From: Undibacterium sp. YM2
GTDB lineage: Bacteria > Pseudomonadota > Gammaproteobacteria > Burkholderiales > Burkholderiaceae_D
DNA: 64,000 nt
Assembly: GCF_009937975.1 (NCBI RefSeq)
Contig: NZ_AP018441.1
Coordinates: forward strand, 5,704,001-5,768,000
Direction: 5' to 3'
Shown: positions 56,587 to 64,000 of the stretch, one piece after another
Position numbering within the stretch: the first letter of the stretch is position 1
Layout of the letters: each line of letters opens with the position of its first letter
Notes under the pieces: generated by a model
Told to the model about the DNA's origin: nothing
Database searches by the model: none
Seen by the model: the letters and a program-made list of their open reading frames with translations, nothing else
Program-made: the position numbers and the translations under genes

Positions 56587-58353
56587 TTAATGCAAAGTCG
56601 GCAATTGTGCGCCCATAGCCGCCAGGGTTTCCCTGATGGTTGCCGAATCATAGCTGCGCAGGATTTTTTTGACATGGCCCTGCAGGGCATCGAGCCGGGT
56701 ATTCAGGATCTCTTGCTTGATCTCTGGCAGCAATGCTGCCGGCATCGACAATTCACGGAAACCCATGCCTGCCAGCAAGCGTGTCAGGCGGATATCGCCC
56801 GCCATGCCACCGCAGATGGAGACCGGGATACCTGCCCTTTCACCCGCTGTGATAATCATTTGCAAGAGTTGCAAAATAGCCGGGTGCAAATCATCATACA
56901 AGTGGGCAACCTCATGATCTGCCCTGTCTATCGCCAGCGTGTACTGGATCAGGTCATTGGTACCGACTGACAGGAAATCGAGTTTCTTGACAAACATGGG
57001 CAGCGACAGAGCCGCCGCCGGGATTTCTATCATGGCACCGATGGCGATCTCTGCATCAAAATCCTTGCCCTCCTTGCGCAGTTCAGTCTTGGCCTGTTCT
57101 ATCATGGCCAGGGTCTGGTCTATCTCAAAGCCATGCGCCATCATCGGTATCAGTATCTTGACCTTGCCAAAAGCCGAGGCACGCAAGATGGCACGCAATT
57201 GCGTCAAAAATAATTGTGGCTCTGCCAGGCAATAACGTATGGCCCGCAAACCCAGGGCAGGATTGAGGATATTGTGCTCAGTAGTATCCAGTGGCTTGTC
57301 CGCCCCGACGTCAAGTGTGCGTATCGTCACCGGCCTGCCTTTCATGGCTTGCACTGCCGTGCGGTAGGCTTCGAATTGCTCTTCCTCCGTTGGCAGCTTG
57401 TGTTGCTGGCCACTGCTTTCCATGAACAGGAATTCTGAACGGAACAGGCCTACTCCACTGGCACCAGCTTCCAGTGCATGGGCAGCATCCTGCGGCAGTT
57501 CTATATTTGCCAGCAAGGTAATCTCGACACCATCCTGGGTAATCGCTGGCGTCTTTTTGAGTTTATGCAGTTTTTTCCTGGCCTTGGCCAGTACTGCCTG
57601 GCGTTCGCGGTATTGTTCCAGCACCAGGGAACTTGGTGCAACGATGACGACACCGGCATCGCTGTCGATGATGAGCCAGTCATCCTGTTCTATCAGGCGA
57701 GATGCATTGCCCATGCCGACTACGGCGGGTATGCCAAGGCTGCGCGAGACAATGGCAGTATGGGAATTATGCCCGCCTTCATCCGTGACAAAACCGGTGA
57801 AAGCAACATCGCGGAACTGCATCATGTCAGCCGGTGAAATATCTCTGGCAACGACGATCATATTGGCACTGCGCTCATCAATGCCATCGGAGCGTATGGC
57901 GCTGCCAGCAGTGCCGGTCAATACCTTGAGTACCCGCTCTGCGACTTGCTGGATATCGGCCTTGCGTTCGCGCAGGTAATCATCTTCGATTTCATCGAAC
58001 TGGGCAGATAATTCATCAATCTGGCTGACCAGTGCCCATTCGGCATTGTAGTGGCGGGTGCGGATGATATCGAGCGGCGCTTCCGAGATCATGGGGTCGG
58101 ACAGAATCAGGACATGTACGTCGATGAAAGCACCAAGTTCAGTGGGTGCATCTACTGGCAAGTCTGACCAGATGGCCTGTAATTCCTTGTGTACCTGGGC
58201 GATAGCCAATTGCAGCCTTTGCACTTCTGCTTCGACCTGTTCCTGTCCTACCAGATAATGTTGTACATCCAGTGCTGCCGGACGCAACAAATGCGCGCGC
58301 CCGATTGCTATACCGCGTGAAACGGGGATGCCTTGCAGTGTAAAAGATGCCAT
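56587..58353 (-). CDS. ptsI: phosphoenolpyruvate-protein phosphotransferase (enzyme I)
   Basis: This 588-residue cytoplasmic enzyme takes phosphate from PEP and passes it to HPr. The active-site His lies in GGHNSHTAIVSRS (about 190-202; the usual motif is GGxTSHxAI). VTIRTLDVGADKPL and FLSVGTNDLIQYTL are the PEP-domain signatures, and CGGMAGD (about 500) holds the catalytic Cys with Gly instead of the more common Glu after the first Gly. The length is normal. Separation from ptsH by 323 bp is unusual, since the two are often adjacent. Confidence 0.94.
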   Translation of the reverse strand: MASFTLQGIPVSRGIAIGRAHLLRPAALDVQHYLVGQEQVEAEVQRLQLAIAQVHKELQAIWSDLPVDAPTELGAFIDVHVLILSDPMISEAPLDIIRTRHYNAEWALVSQIDELSAQFDEIEDDYLRERKADIQQVAERVLKVLTGTAGSAIRSDGIDERSANMIVVARDISPADMMQFRDVAFTGFVTDEGGHNSHTAIVSRSLGIPAVVGMGNASRLIEQDDWLIIDSDAGVVIVAPSSLVLEQYRERQAVLAKARKKLHKLKKTPAITQDGVEITLLANIELPQDAAHALEAGASGVGLFRSEFLFMESSGQQHKLPTEEEQFEAYRTAVQAMKGRPVTIRTLDVGADKPLDTTEHNILNPALGLRAIRYCLAEPQLFLTQLRAILRASAFGKVKILIPMMAHGFEIDQTLAMIEQAKTELRKEGKDFDAEIAIGAMIEIPAAALSLPMFVKKLDFLSVGTNDLIQYTLAIDRADHEVAHLYDDLHPAILQLLQMIITAGERAGIPVSICGGMAGDIRLTRLLAGMGFRELSMPAALLPEIKQEILNTRLDALQGHVKKILRSYDSATIRETLAAMGAQLPTLH

Positions 58354-58676
58354 GCTGTGTCCCCCAAAATACTTAATCTCCGGGCCTTGTGATCTTGCCG
58401 CCCTGTCTTATTTCCAGCGTAACGATCCAGTGTACCGATGCAGCGTTAAACCTAAGACCATCAGCAAACCTGATGCCGGTTTTTGCTGATTCAATCAAAG
58501 AAGGACAAGGTAAACGAATAGAGTCAAAACAACAATGAGAAAGATGTTGCGATATGTTGCCAATTGTATTATCAGTTGTTTTACGCAAAAATTCCGCTTA
58601 CAAAATCAGCATCCTTCATCGCGGACAATGCCTGCTCATACCTGATAATTCTCATTGATCCTTGTTTGTTTTCTGT
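58354..58676. other. noncoding region between ptsH and ptsI
   Basis: This 323-bp gap contains a 9-bp inverted repeat (ATCAGCAAA at 58460-58468, TTTGCTGAT at 58482-58490), which may be an operator or a processing or attenuation hairpin. No ORF or good promoter is recognised, so ptsI may have its own promoter here. Confidence 0.45.
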
Positions 58677-58946
58677 TTATTCGCCTTCACCAAACTTGTC
58701 ATTAATCAGCGCGTGGATAGCGTCAAAACAGGCTTGTTCATCTGCACCATCAGTCTCCAATAAAACTTTACTGCCCTTGCCCGCTGCCAGCATCATGACA
58801 CCCATGATGGACTTGCCATTGACGCGGCGGCTGTTGCGGGTCAGCCATACTTCCGCCTTGAATTTGCTGGCAGTCTGGGTAAATTTTGCCGATGCGCGCG
58901 CATGCAAACCCAGCTTGTTGATGATCTCGATTTCCTGTTGAATCAT
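58677..58946 (-). CDS. ptsH: phosphocarrier protein HPr
   Basis: This 89-residue phosphocarrier has the active-site His in KLGLHARASAKF (residue 16) and a Ser46-type segment NGKSIMGVMML (about 43-53), a site for HPr kinase control in many betaproteobacteria. It receives phosphate from enzyme I and would pass it to the EIIA domain upstream. A GAGAGAAAG ribosome site precedes it, 19 bp after the EIIA stop. It fits a regulatory, sugar-independent PTS branch, as no EIIB or EIIC is encoded here. Confidence 0.95.
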   Translation of the reverse strand: MIQQEIEIINKLGLHARASAKFTQTASKFKAEVWLTRNSRRVNGKSIMGVMMLAAGKGSKVLLETDGADEQACFDAIHALINDKFGEGE

Positions 58947-58965
58947 GCTTTACTTTCTCTCTCAA

Positions 58966-59372
58966 TTAGTTCGGTGACAAACGCACACGATTGTCCAGTC
59001 TGATCGCGCCATTCTGGCCACCAGCCAGCGCCATTTCCACTACGACATCGAGTACATCACTACGATAAGTTATCGCCCGCAACAACATGGGCAGGCTGAT
59101 ACCGGCGATGATCGCCACCCGGTCAGGATCACCTAATTGCCTGCAGCAATTCGAGGGTGTCCCCCCATGACATCGGTGATGACCAGCACGCCAGAACCAT
59201 CATCAAGACGCTGCACGGCTTCACGTGCGAGGCGGTTGACTTCATCAATATTCTGGTCGGCAATCACGTCTATCGCTTCAAAGCGCTCTGGCATGCCACG
59301 GAATACATGGGCCGCAGCCTGCATGAAGGCCGTACCCAGGGGCGCATGCGTCATTAAAAGTATGCCAACCAT
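58966..59372 (-). pseudogene. PTS mannose-family EIIA, frameshifted
   Basis: The N-terminal half (about 70 residues) matches a mannose-family EIIA: MVGILLMTHAPLGTA holds the active-site His9, and VLVITDVMGG follows. At a run of six Gs (59161-59166, read on the minus strand) the frame breaks and meets a stop at once. Restoring one base gives a complete product of about 135 residues with the expected TPSNCC continuation and a normal end just before ptsH (stop at 58966). The break may be a homopolymer sequencing error, a real inactivating deletion or, less likely, a programmed frameshift. The gene context (gshB, EIIA, ptsH, ptsI) is the usual one. Confidence 0.85.
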
Positions 59373-59437
59373 CGTTCTTTAACTCTCTTGTGACAACCGG
59401 TTTGGGCCAGCGTCTTCCATTTATGTAAACTACAAAT

Positions 59438-60382
59438 TCAAGCTGCAACTGCCGTTTCAAGGGCATCAATGAACATGCCAGCAACATTAAAGCCTTTTTG
59501 CTGGGTAATTTCCTGGAAACAGGTGGGGCTGGTGACATTAACCTCAGTCAAATTAGCACCAATTACATCTAATCCTACCAGCAACAGGCCTCTTTGATAA
59601 AGTTCGGGTGCCAAAGTCTGCGCAATCTCAAGATCACGGGCAGACAATTCCTGTGCCACACCCAGGCCGCCTGCCGCCAGGTTACCCCTGACTTCACCAT
59701 TTTGTGGAATACGCGCGAGGGCAAACGGCACGACCTTGCCACCGATCAGCAATATCCTTTTGTCACCATGGACAATCTCTGGAATATAGCGCTGCACCAT
59801 GATGGTAGAGCTGCCATTCACCGTCAACGTCTCAATGACAGAACCAAGGTTCATGCCATCTTCACGGATACGGAAGATACCGGTGCCACCCATGCCATCG
59901 AGTGGTTTGAGGATGATGTCCTGATGCTCTTTGTGGAAAGCTCGGATACGTTGCTCATCGCGCGTCACCAGCGTAGGTGCAGTGAACTGGCTGAACTGGG
60001 CAATACTGAGCTTTTCATTATGATTGCGGATCGCTGCCGGTTTATTGAATACACGCGCGCCCTGTTGCTCTGCCAGCTCCAGCAAATAAGTCGCGTAGAT
60101 ATATTCCATATCAAATGGCGGGTCTTTGCGCTGCAGGACGGCATCAAAAGCACTCAGGGGTAGTGACTCAGGCTCAGACAGGCGGAACCAGTCCTTGCTA
60201 TCGCCGGTCAGGGTGATACGGCTGATATTCGCGATGACCTTGCCACTTTCCAGCGCCATATCTTCCGGGCCAAAGGCATAGATGGCATAACCACGTTTGT
60301 CCGCCTCTACCATCATGGCGTAGGTGGAATCCTTATACGTCTTGAAGTGAGACAGCGGGTCGGTCAGGAAAGCGATTTTCAT
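59438..60382 (-). CDS. gshB: glutathione synthetase
   Basis: This 314-residue ATP-grasp enzyme joins glycine to gamma-glutamylcysteine. MKIAFLTDPLSHFKTYKDS (about 1-19) is the family N-terminus. The ATP-binding segments KPLDGMGGTGIF (about 150-161) and the metal-binding NVTSPTCFQEI near the C-terminus (about 285-295) are clear. I chose the ATG at 60382; a TTG four codons upstream is less likely. It is 52 bp downstream of gshA in the same direction. Confidence 0.96.
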   Translation of the reverse strand: MKIAFLTDPLSHFKTYKDSTYAMMVEADKRGYAIYAFGPEDMALESGKVIANISRITLTGDSKDWFRLSEPESLPLSAFDAVLQRKDPPFDMEYIYATYLLELAEQQGARVFNKPAAIRNHNEKLSIAQFSQFTAPTLVTRDEQRIRAFHKEHQDIILKPLDGMGGTGIFRIREDGMNLGSVIETLTVNGSSTIMVQRYIPEIVHGDKRILLIGGKVVPFALARIPQNGEVRGNLAAGGLGVAQELSARDLEIAQTLAPELYQRGLLLVGLDVIGANLTEVNVTSPTCFQEITQQKGFNVAGMFIDALETAVAA

Positions 60383-60434
60383 GAATGTGCTCAATATTCT
60401 TGGCTGGATAATAATCAGATTGGTGATTTAATAA

Positions 60435-61733
60435 TCAATAAACCTCTGGATTTGGATCAGTCTTTTCCAGCTCCAGTGACGCCGCCAGCAAAGCCAGGCG
60501 CGCTACGACACCATACATGTAAAATCGATTTGGTGCTGCCGTGCCCGGTTTTGCCTTCATGTCCGGTACTGCGTGTTGCTGGGCAAAGGCCAGCGGTACG
60601 AAGTGCATGCCGGGCGCATTGAGGTTTTCATCAACGCCCCGGTCTTCATGCACGCGGTAAAAGCCGCCAACGACATAGCGGTCTATCATATACACCACAG
60701 GCTCAGCCACGGATTCATTGATTTGCTCAAAGGTATACACGCCTTCCTGGACGATGACATCGCGCACTTCCATGCCATCCTTGACGACCGACATCTTGTT
60801 ACGCTGTTTGCGGTTCAGGTCGCGCACTTCGCTGGAATCATGCACGGTCATGATGCCCATGCCATAGGTACCCGCATCGGCCTTGACGATGACGAAGGGT
60901 TTTTCCTTGATGCCGTATTCCTTGTATTTCTTGCGTATCTTGGCAAGTATGGTATCGACAGCGGCCACCAGCGTATCTTCACCGCTGCGGTCGTGGAAAT
61001 TCACATCCTTGCATTTGATAAAAAACGGGTTCAGCATCCACGGGTCGATATCCACCATCTTGGCGAATTTCTTGACGACTTCATCATAGGCATGGAAGTG
61101 ATTGCTCTTACGGCGCAAGGCCCAGCCTGCATGCAGTGGCGGCAGCAGGGTCTGTTCATTGAGTTCTTCGAGTATCGCCGGTATGCCTGCCGACAAATCA
61201 TTGTTCAGCAGGATCGTGCAGGGGTCAAAATTCTTCAGGCCCAGGCGGCGGCCATTGGCGGAGCGCTCCAGCGGCTCCAGTATCAACTGGCTGCCATCTG
61301 GCAAGTCTATGGGCGTTGGTTCGGTGATATCGGCCGACAAGGAACCCAGACGCACATTCAAACCAGTCTGACGGAAAATCTGCATCATGCGGGCAATGTT
61401 TTGCAGATAAAACACATTGCGGGTATGGCTCTCAGGGATGACCAGGAGATTTTTGGCATCCGGGCAATATTTCTCTATCGCCGCCATCGCCGCCTGCACG
61501 GCCAGTGGCAACATTTCTGATGCCAGGTTATTAAAACCACCGGGGAACAAATTGGTATCGACAGGTGCCAGCTTGAAACCTGCATTGCGCAGATCGACAG
61601 AGCAATAAAATGGCGGGGTGTGTTCCTGCCATTCAAGGCGGAACCAGCGTTCTATCGCTGGTGTCGCTTCTAATATCTTTTTTTCAAGATCGAGCAGGGG
61701 GCCGTTGAGAGCGGTGACGAGATGCGGAACCAT
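60435..61733 (-). CDS. gshA: glutamate-cysteine ligase (betaproteobacterial GshA type)
   Basis: This 432-residue enzyme makes gamma-glutamylcysteine, the first step to glutathione. It belongs to the GshA type common in betaproteobacteria and distinct from the E. coli enzyme. Recognisable parts are FYCSVDLRNAGFKLAPVDTN near residue 60, SHTRNVFYLQNIARMM near residue 108, and a C-terminal VVYMIDRYVVGGFYRVHEDRG block near residue 355. Length and order are complete. It heads the gshA-gshB pair, with gshB 52 bp downstream. Confidence 0.94.
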   Translation of the reverse strand: MVPHLVTALNGPLLDLEKKILEATPAIERWFRLEWQEHTPPFYCSVDLRNAGFKLAPVDTNLFPGGFNNLASEMLPLAVQAAMAAIEKYCPDAKNLLVIPESHTRNVFYLQNIARMMQIFRQTGLNVRLGSLSADITEPTPIDLPDGSQLILEPLERSANGRRLGLKNFDPCTILLNNDLSAGIPAILEELNEQTLLPPLHAGWALRRKSNHFHAYDEVVKKFAKMVDIDPWMLNPFFIKCKDVNFHDRSGEDTLVAAVDTILAKIRKKYKEYGIKEKPFVIVKADAGTYGMGIMTVHDSSEVRDLNRKQRNKMSVVKDGMEVRDVIVQEGVYTFEQINESVAEPVVYMIDRYVVGGFYRVHEDRGVDENLNAPGMHFVPLAFAQQHAVPDMKAKPGTAAPNRFYMYGVVARLALLAASLELEKTDPNPEVY

Positions 61734-61800
61734 AATGACCTTTTGGAGAGCAAGCTGTTGCCAAAAATGAACGCCGACCTCAGCGCCACAGGCAAATCAT

Positions 61801-61839
61801 GACTTGATAAGCTTGGGATGAAATCCCGGTAATCAAGTC
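61801..61839. repeat. two-tier inverted repeat upstream of gshA
   Basis: GACTTGAT (61801-61808) pairs with ATCAAGTC (61832-61839), and inside it GGGAT pairs with ATCCC. It lies 68-106 bp before gshA and 28-66 bp after the ABM gene stop on the minus strand. There is no U-run, so it is not a standard terminator. A regulatory role for gshA is possible. Confidence 0.4.
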
Positions 61840-61866
61840 GGAATTATCCCAGGCTACGCAAAAAAA

Positions 61867-62169
61867 TCACTCAGACTTGGCTAAAAGATCAAAATGTTCG
61901 ACCACAGGGGCGCTGGCAAAATAAGGGCCGACAATCGCTCGCCATTCTGCAAATGCTGCAGACTCACGAAAATCAACGGTATGGTTTTCCAGCGTTGCCC
62001 AATAAATCATGAGCAGGTATCGTTCTGGCGACTCTATCCCTTTTTGCACCTTGAAACCCAAAAACCCCTGGGCATGACGTATCACTTCATCAAGACCGCG
62101 CTGTATGGCGACATCAAACTCGGCTTGCTTGCCAGCTTGTATGCGTATATCTGCTAACTCCAGTATCAT
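61867..62169 (-). CDS. antibiotic biosynthesis monooxygenase-type (ABM) protein
   Basis: This 100-residue protein has the ferredoxin-like ABM fold pattern: MILELADIRI strand, AGKQAEFDVAI helix, GFLGFKVQKGIESPERYLLMIYW strands and a FAEWRAIVGPYFA helix. Members oxidise or rearrange small quinone-like or other compounds, and some have no known activity. I chose the ATG at 62169, with an AAGG element about 8 bp upstream; the longer frame adds 14 unlikely residues. It is encoded with the AI-2E transporter 41 bp upstream. The substrate is unknown. Confidence 0.85.
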   Translation of the reverse strand: MILELADIRIQAGKQAEFDVAIQRGLDEVIRHAQGFLGFKVQKGIESPERYLLMIYWATLENHTVDFRESAAFAEWRAIVGPYFASAPVVEHFDLLAKSE

Positions 62170-62210
62170 TTTTAAGCCTTTTATGTTGAAAAATTCACTA
62201 CTGTGTTTCA

Positions 62211-63263
62211 TTAAACCAGGCCGCGGTCACTCAGCTCTTTCTTGATATAAGCATAAAACACCGGGGCCGCAACCACACCTGGAACACCAAACAGGGTTTC
62301 CATGACAAGAATAGCGGTCAGCAATTCCCAGGCCCGGGCATTCACCTGTGCCCCGATGATGCGTGCATTCAAAAAGTATTCTGCCTTATGAATGACGATC
62401 ATGAATACCAGCGATGCTATCGCCACATTCAGGGATTGTGACAAAGCCACAATTACGATGACGGTATTGGAAATGATATTGCCTGCAACCGGTATCAAAC
62501 CCGCCAGGAAGGTAATGGCAATCATGGTCTTGGTCAGAGGCAAATGCACGCCTGCCATAGGCAGGATGGCAGCCAGGTAAATTGCGGTAAATACGGTGTT
62601 GATCAGGGAAATCTGCACCTGGGCAAACACGATTTTGTGGAAAATCTGGCCGAGATTGTTGATTCTGCTCAGCATGGCAGCGGCGAAAGGTTTGTGGTTG
62701 CTGTCGCCTGTGACATCACGCAGGGCAACCATGCTGCCTATGATCATGCCCAGCAACAGGTGGACGATCAGGTGACCGGCTTCAGGCACGATCTGCTTGG
62801 CTTCGCCGGCATGCTCACGCAGCCAGTGGGTCATCATCTCCCTTAAGGCTTCGACATCTTCCGGCAAGTTAGTGCTCACCCACTCTGGCAATTGATGGCG
62901 TGAAGTCTCGATAATATCTGCCAGCCTTTGCAACAGGTTTTGCAGGTTACCGGCATCACTGCGTAAAAAAGCATGGATGGCCCAACCTGCGAGTATCAGG
63001 CCCGTAATCAGGACGAAGGATAAAAATACCACAGCAATCATGCGCGGCTGCTTGTGCCTGAAACGCAGGGCAATCGCAGGTGCCAGCACATGAATAATCG
63101 AAAACACCAGTAAGCCAGAAAACAGGGCGACCAACAAGCCTGCCTTTAATACCAGCAGCAGAGCGATACCCATCAATATGTACGAGGCATACACGGATGG
63201 CGACAATGGGGGAACGCTCAAACTGGCCGGACGGGCCGAACGTGGAAGAGTTTTATCTTTCAT
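62211..63263 (-). CDS. AI-2E family transporter (PerM/YdiK-like)
   Basis: This 350-residue inner-membrane protein has about eight helices and the family's C-terminal block GAQVNARAWELLTAILVMETLFGVPGVV (seen as two parts, about 305-335). The N-terminal SLSVPPLSPSVYAS segment precedes the first helix. AI-2E proteins are proposed exporters or permeases; transport of AI-2 is shown only for a few, and others are Na+/H+-type transporters. It overlaps the MAPEG gene by 4 bases at its start (ATGA), so the two are co-translated. Confidence 0.88.
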   Translation of the reverse strand: MKDKTLPRSARPASLSVPPLSPSVYASYILMGIALLLVLKAGLLVALFSGLLVFSIIHVLAPAIALRFRHKQPRMIAVVFLSFVLITGLILAGWAIHAFLRSDAGNLQNLLQRLADIIETSRHQLPEWVSTNLPEDVEALREMMTHWLREHAGEAKQIVPEAGHLIVHLLLGMIIGSMVALRDVTGDSNHKPFAAAMLSRINNLGQIFHKIVFAQVQISLINTVFTAIYLAAILPMAGVHLPLTKTMIAITFLAGLIPVAGNIISNTVIVIVALSQSLNVAIASLVFMIVIHKAEYFLNARIIGAQVNARAWELLTAILVMETLFGVPGVVAAPVFYAYIKKELSDRGLV

Positions 63264-63649
63264 TTCAGCACTCCAATCAAACCAGCCACCGTACCCAGGG
63301 ACAGGGCAACCGCAGCCAGGCTAGAAATCAGGAAACCCATGGAACGCTTGCCAGCCTCTTGCAAATAAGCCAGTGCGTACATGATGCGCCCAAGCAACCA
63401 CACCAGGCCAAGAGATGCTGCCAGTATGTCACTAGCCCACATCGCACACAGCCACAATGCCGGGAAGAAAAAAACCATCTGCTCTACTGTATTGGTCTGC
63501 ACCCTTACTGCGCGCAGGAATTCTGGCGGACCATCCATGGAGGGTGCCTTGACCCCCAACTTCATGCGCAGCCGCCCTACGGTCATCACATTCCAGACAT
63601 ACATGCAGAGTACCGCAAGGCTTAACCAGGATGTCCATTGCAAGTGCAT
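63260..63649 (-). CDS. MAPEG-family membrane protein
   Basis: This 129-residue membrane protein has four hydrophobic helices and the MAPEG signature around FLRAVRVQTNTVEQMVFFFPALWL (about 45-68, seen in two segments: an Arg/Asn/Thr/Glu-containing loop and an FFFPALWL helix). MAPEG proteins include glutathione transferases and related enzymes. The nearby glutathione genes make this plausible, but the family is broad. I chose the ATG at 63649, with CTGGAG 6 bp upstream, over a longer frame that adds 24 unlikely residues. Confidence 0.87.
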   Translation of the reverse strand: MHLQWTSWLSLAVLCMYVWNVMTVGRLRMKLGVKAPSMDGPPEFLRAVRVQTNTVEQMVFFFPALWLCAMWASDILAASLGLVWLLGRIMYALAYLQEAGKRSMGFLISSLAAVALSLGTVAGLIGVLK

Positions 63650-63930
63650 AAATTCTCCAGTAGAGGGTATAGATGGTGTGAATGCGAGCGGCATAGATGA
63701 GGCCAATGGTGTAAAGTACAAGAATACAATACCAAAAGTACATTGAAACAGACACTTACATTTTCATGTCTTCTAATTTCATGGTCAGGGCGTTATATAC
63801 ACACTAGCAAGAGACTATCACAGGACATATACAGAATTACCAGAACCCAGCTGCCCGTTTTTGCCAGTTTGACAAATTCAGAGGCCAAGGCAATGTTGAT
63901 CACATGATCCAAATCGAAAGAGGTAAAAAA

Positions 63931-64000
63931 ATGACATTCACAAAATTCTCCATGGCTGCATCCGTACTGGCATTTTCTGCCAGCGCCCTGGTTCCTGCTG
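63931..64000 (+). CDS. start of an exported protein, cut by the window edge
   Basis: An ATG preceded by AGAGG (7 bp upstream) opens a frame running to the right edge. The first 23 codons read MTFTKFSMAASVLAFSAS followed by ALVPA, a classical Sec signal peptide. The mature protein is outside the window, so the product cannot be named. The gap 63650-63930 before it shows no other gene. Confidence 0.6.
   Translation, partial: MTFTKFSMAASVLAFSASALVPA

Overview
The window looks like a chromosome segment of a betaproteobacterium with moderate GC, most likely Oxalobacteraceae-like (an Undibacterium-type genome is my inference). The basis is gene content and order: gatCAB, a metX-metW pair, a ptsI-ptsH-EIIA(Man)-gshB-gshA cluster, pyrE next to xthA, and beta-type S-layer/type I secretion genes. 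No tRNA, rRNA, CRISPR array, insertion sequence or phage gene was recognised.

Layout. 1-3.5 kb: gatCAB, the tRNA-dependent amidotransferase. 3.6-8.2 kb: a type I secretion operon (ABC ATPase, HlyD-type adaptor, TolC-type channel) on the minus strand. 8.9-15.1 kb: glycosyltransferase, TPR-SGNH fusion, methyltransferase, SapC-family protein and SEC-C/TPR/methyltransferase fusion. 15.3-20.4 kb: a 1702-residue, apparently cysteine-free DUF4214/RTX-like surface protein, the likely secretion substrate. 20.9-29.3 kb: a FecR-domain protein divergent from a plus-strand run of CHASE2 adenylate cyclase, TPR/beta-barrel protein, Crp-like regulator, MBOAT acyltransferase and SGNH protein. 29.4-46.4 kb: a surface polysaccharide locus with GDP-D-rhamnose synthesis (manC, gmd, rmd), an O-antigen ABC exporter (wzm, wzt), several glycosyltransferases including three-module and two-module ones, a candidate capping methyltransferase, and pyrE. 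46.6-64 kb: mostly housekeeping genes (xthA, a 5'-nucleotidase lipoprotein, a TonB receptor, an M48 protease, an acyltransferase, metW/metX, PTS genes, gshB/gshA, an ABM protein, an AI-2E transporter, a MAPEG protein) and the start of an exported protein cut by the right edge.

How it works together. Four perfect Crp-type sites (TGTGA-N6-TCACA) lie upstream of the secretion operon, the giant surface protein, the FecR/cyclase divergent promoter and the gmd-rmd operon. At three of them a -10-like hexamer begins exactly 29.5 bp from the site centre, and at the fourth 28.5 bp, which is the geometry of class II Crp-activated promoters. The window also encodes a membrane adenylate cyclase and a Crp-like protein whose recognition helix keeps the RETVxR residues of E. 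coli Crp. The simplest reading is a local cAMP circuit in which an extracytoplasmic input to the CHASE2 cyclase coordinates production and export of an S-layer-like protein and of a D-rhamnose polysaccharide that may anchor or cover it. The individual families are established; the circuit is inference.

Other points of interest are a one-base frameshift in the PTS EIIA gene, a helically phased pair of LacI-type operators upstream of the TonB receptor, and several multidomain fusion proteins.
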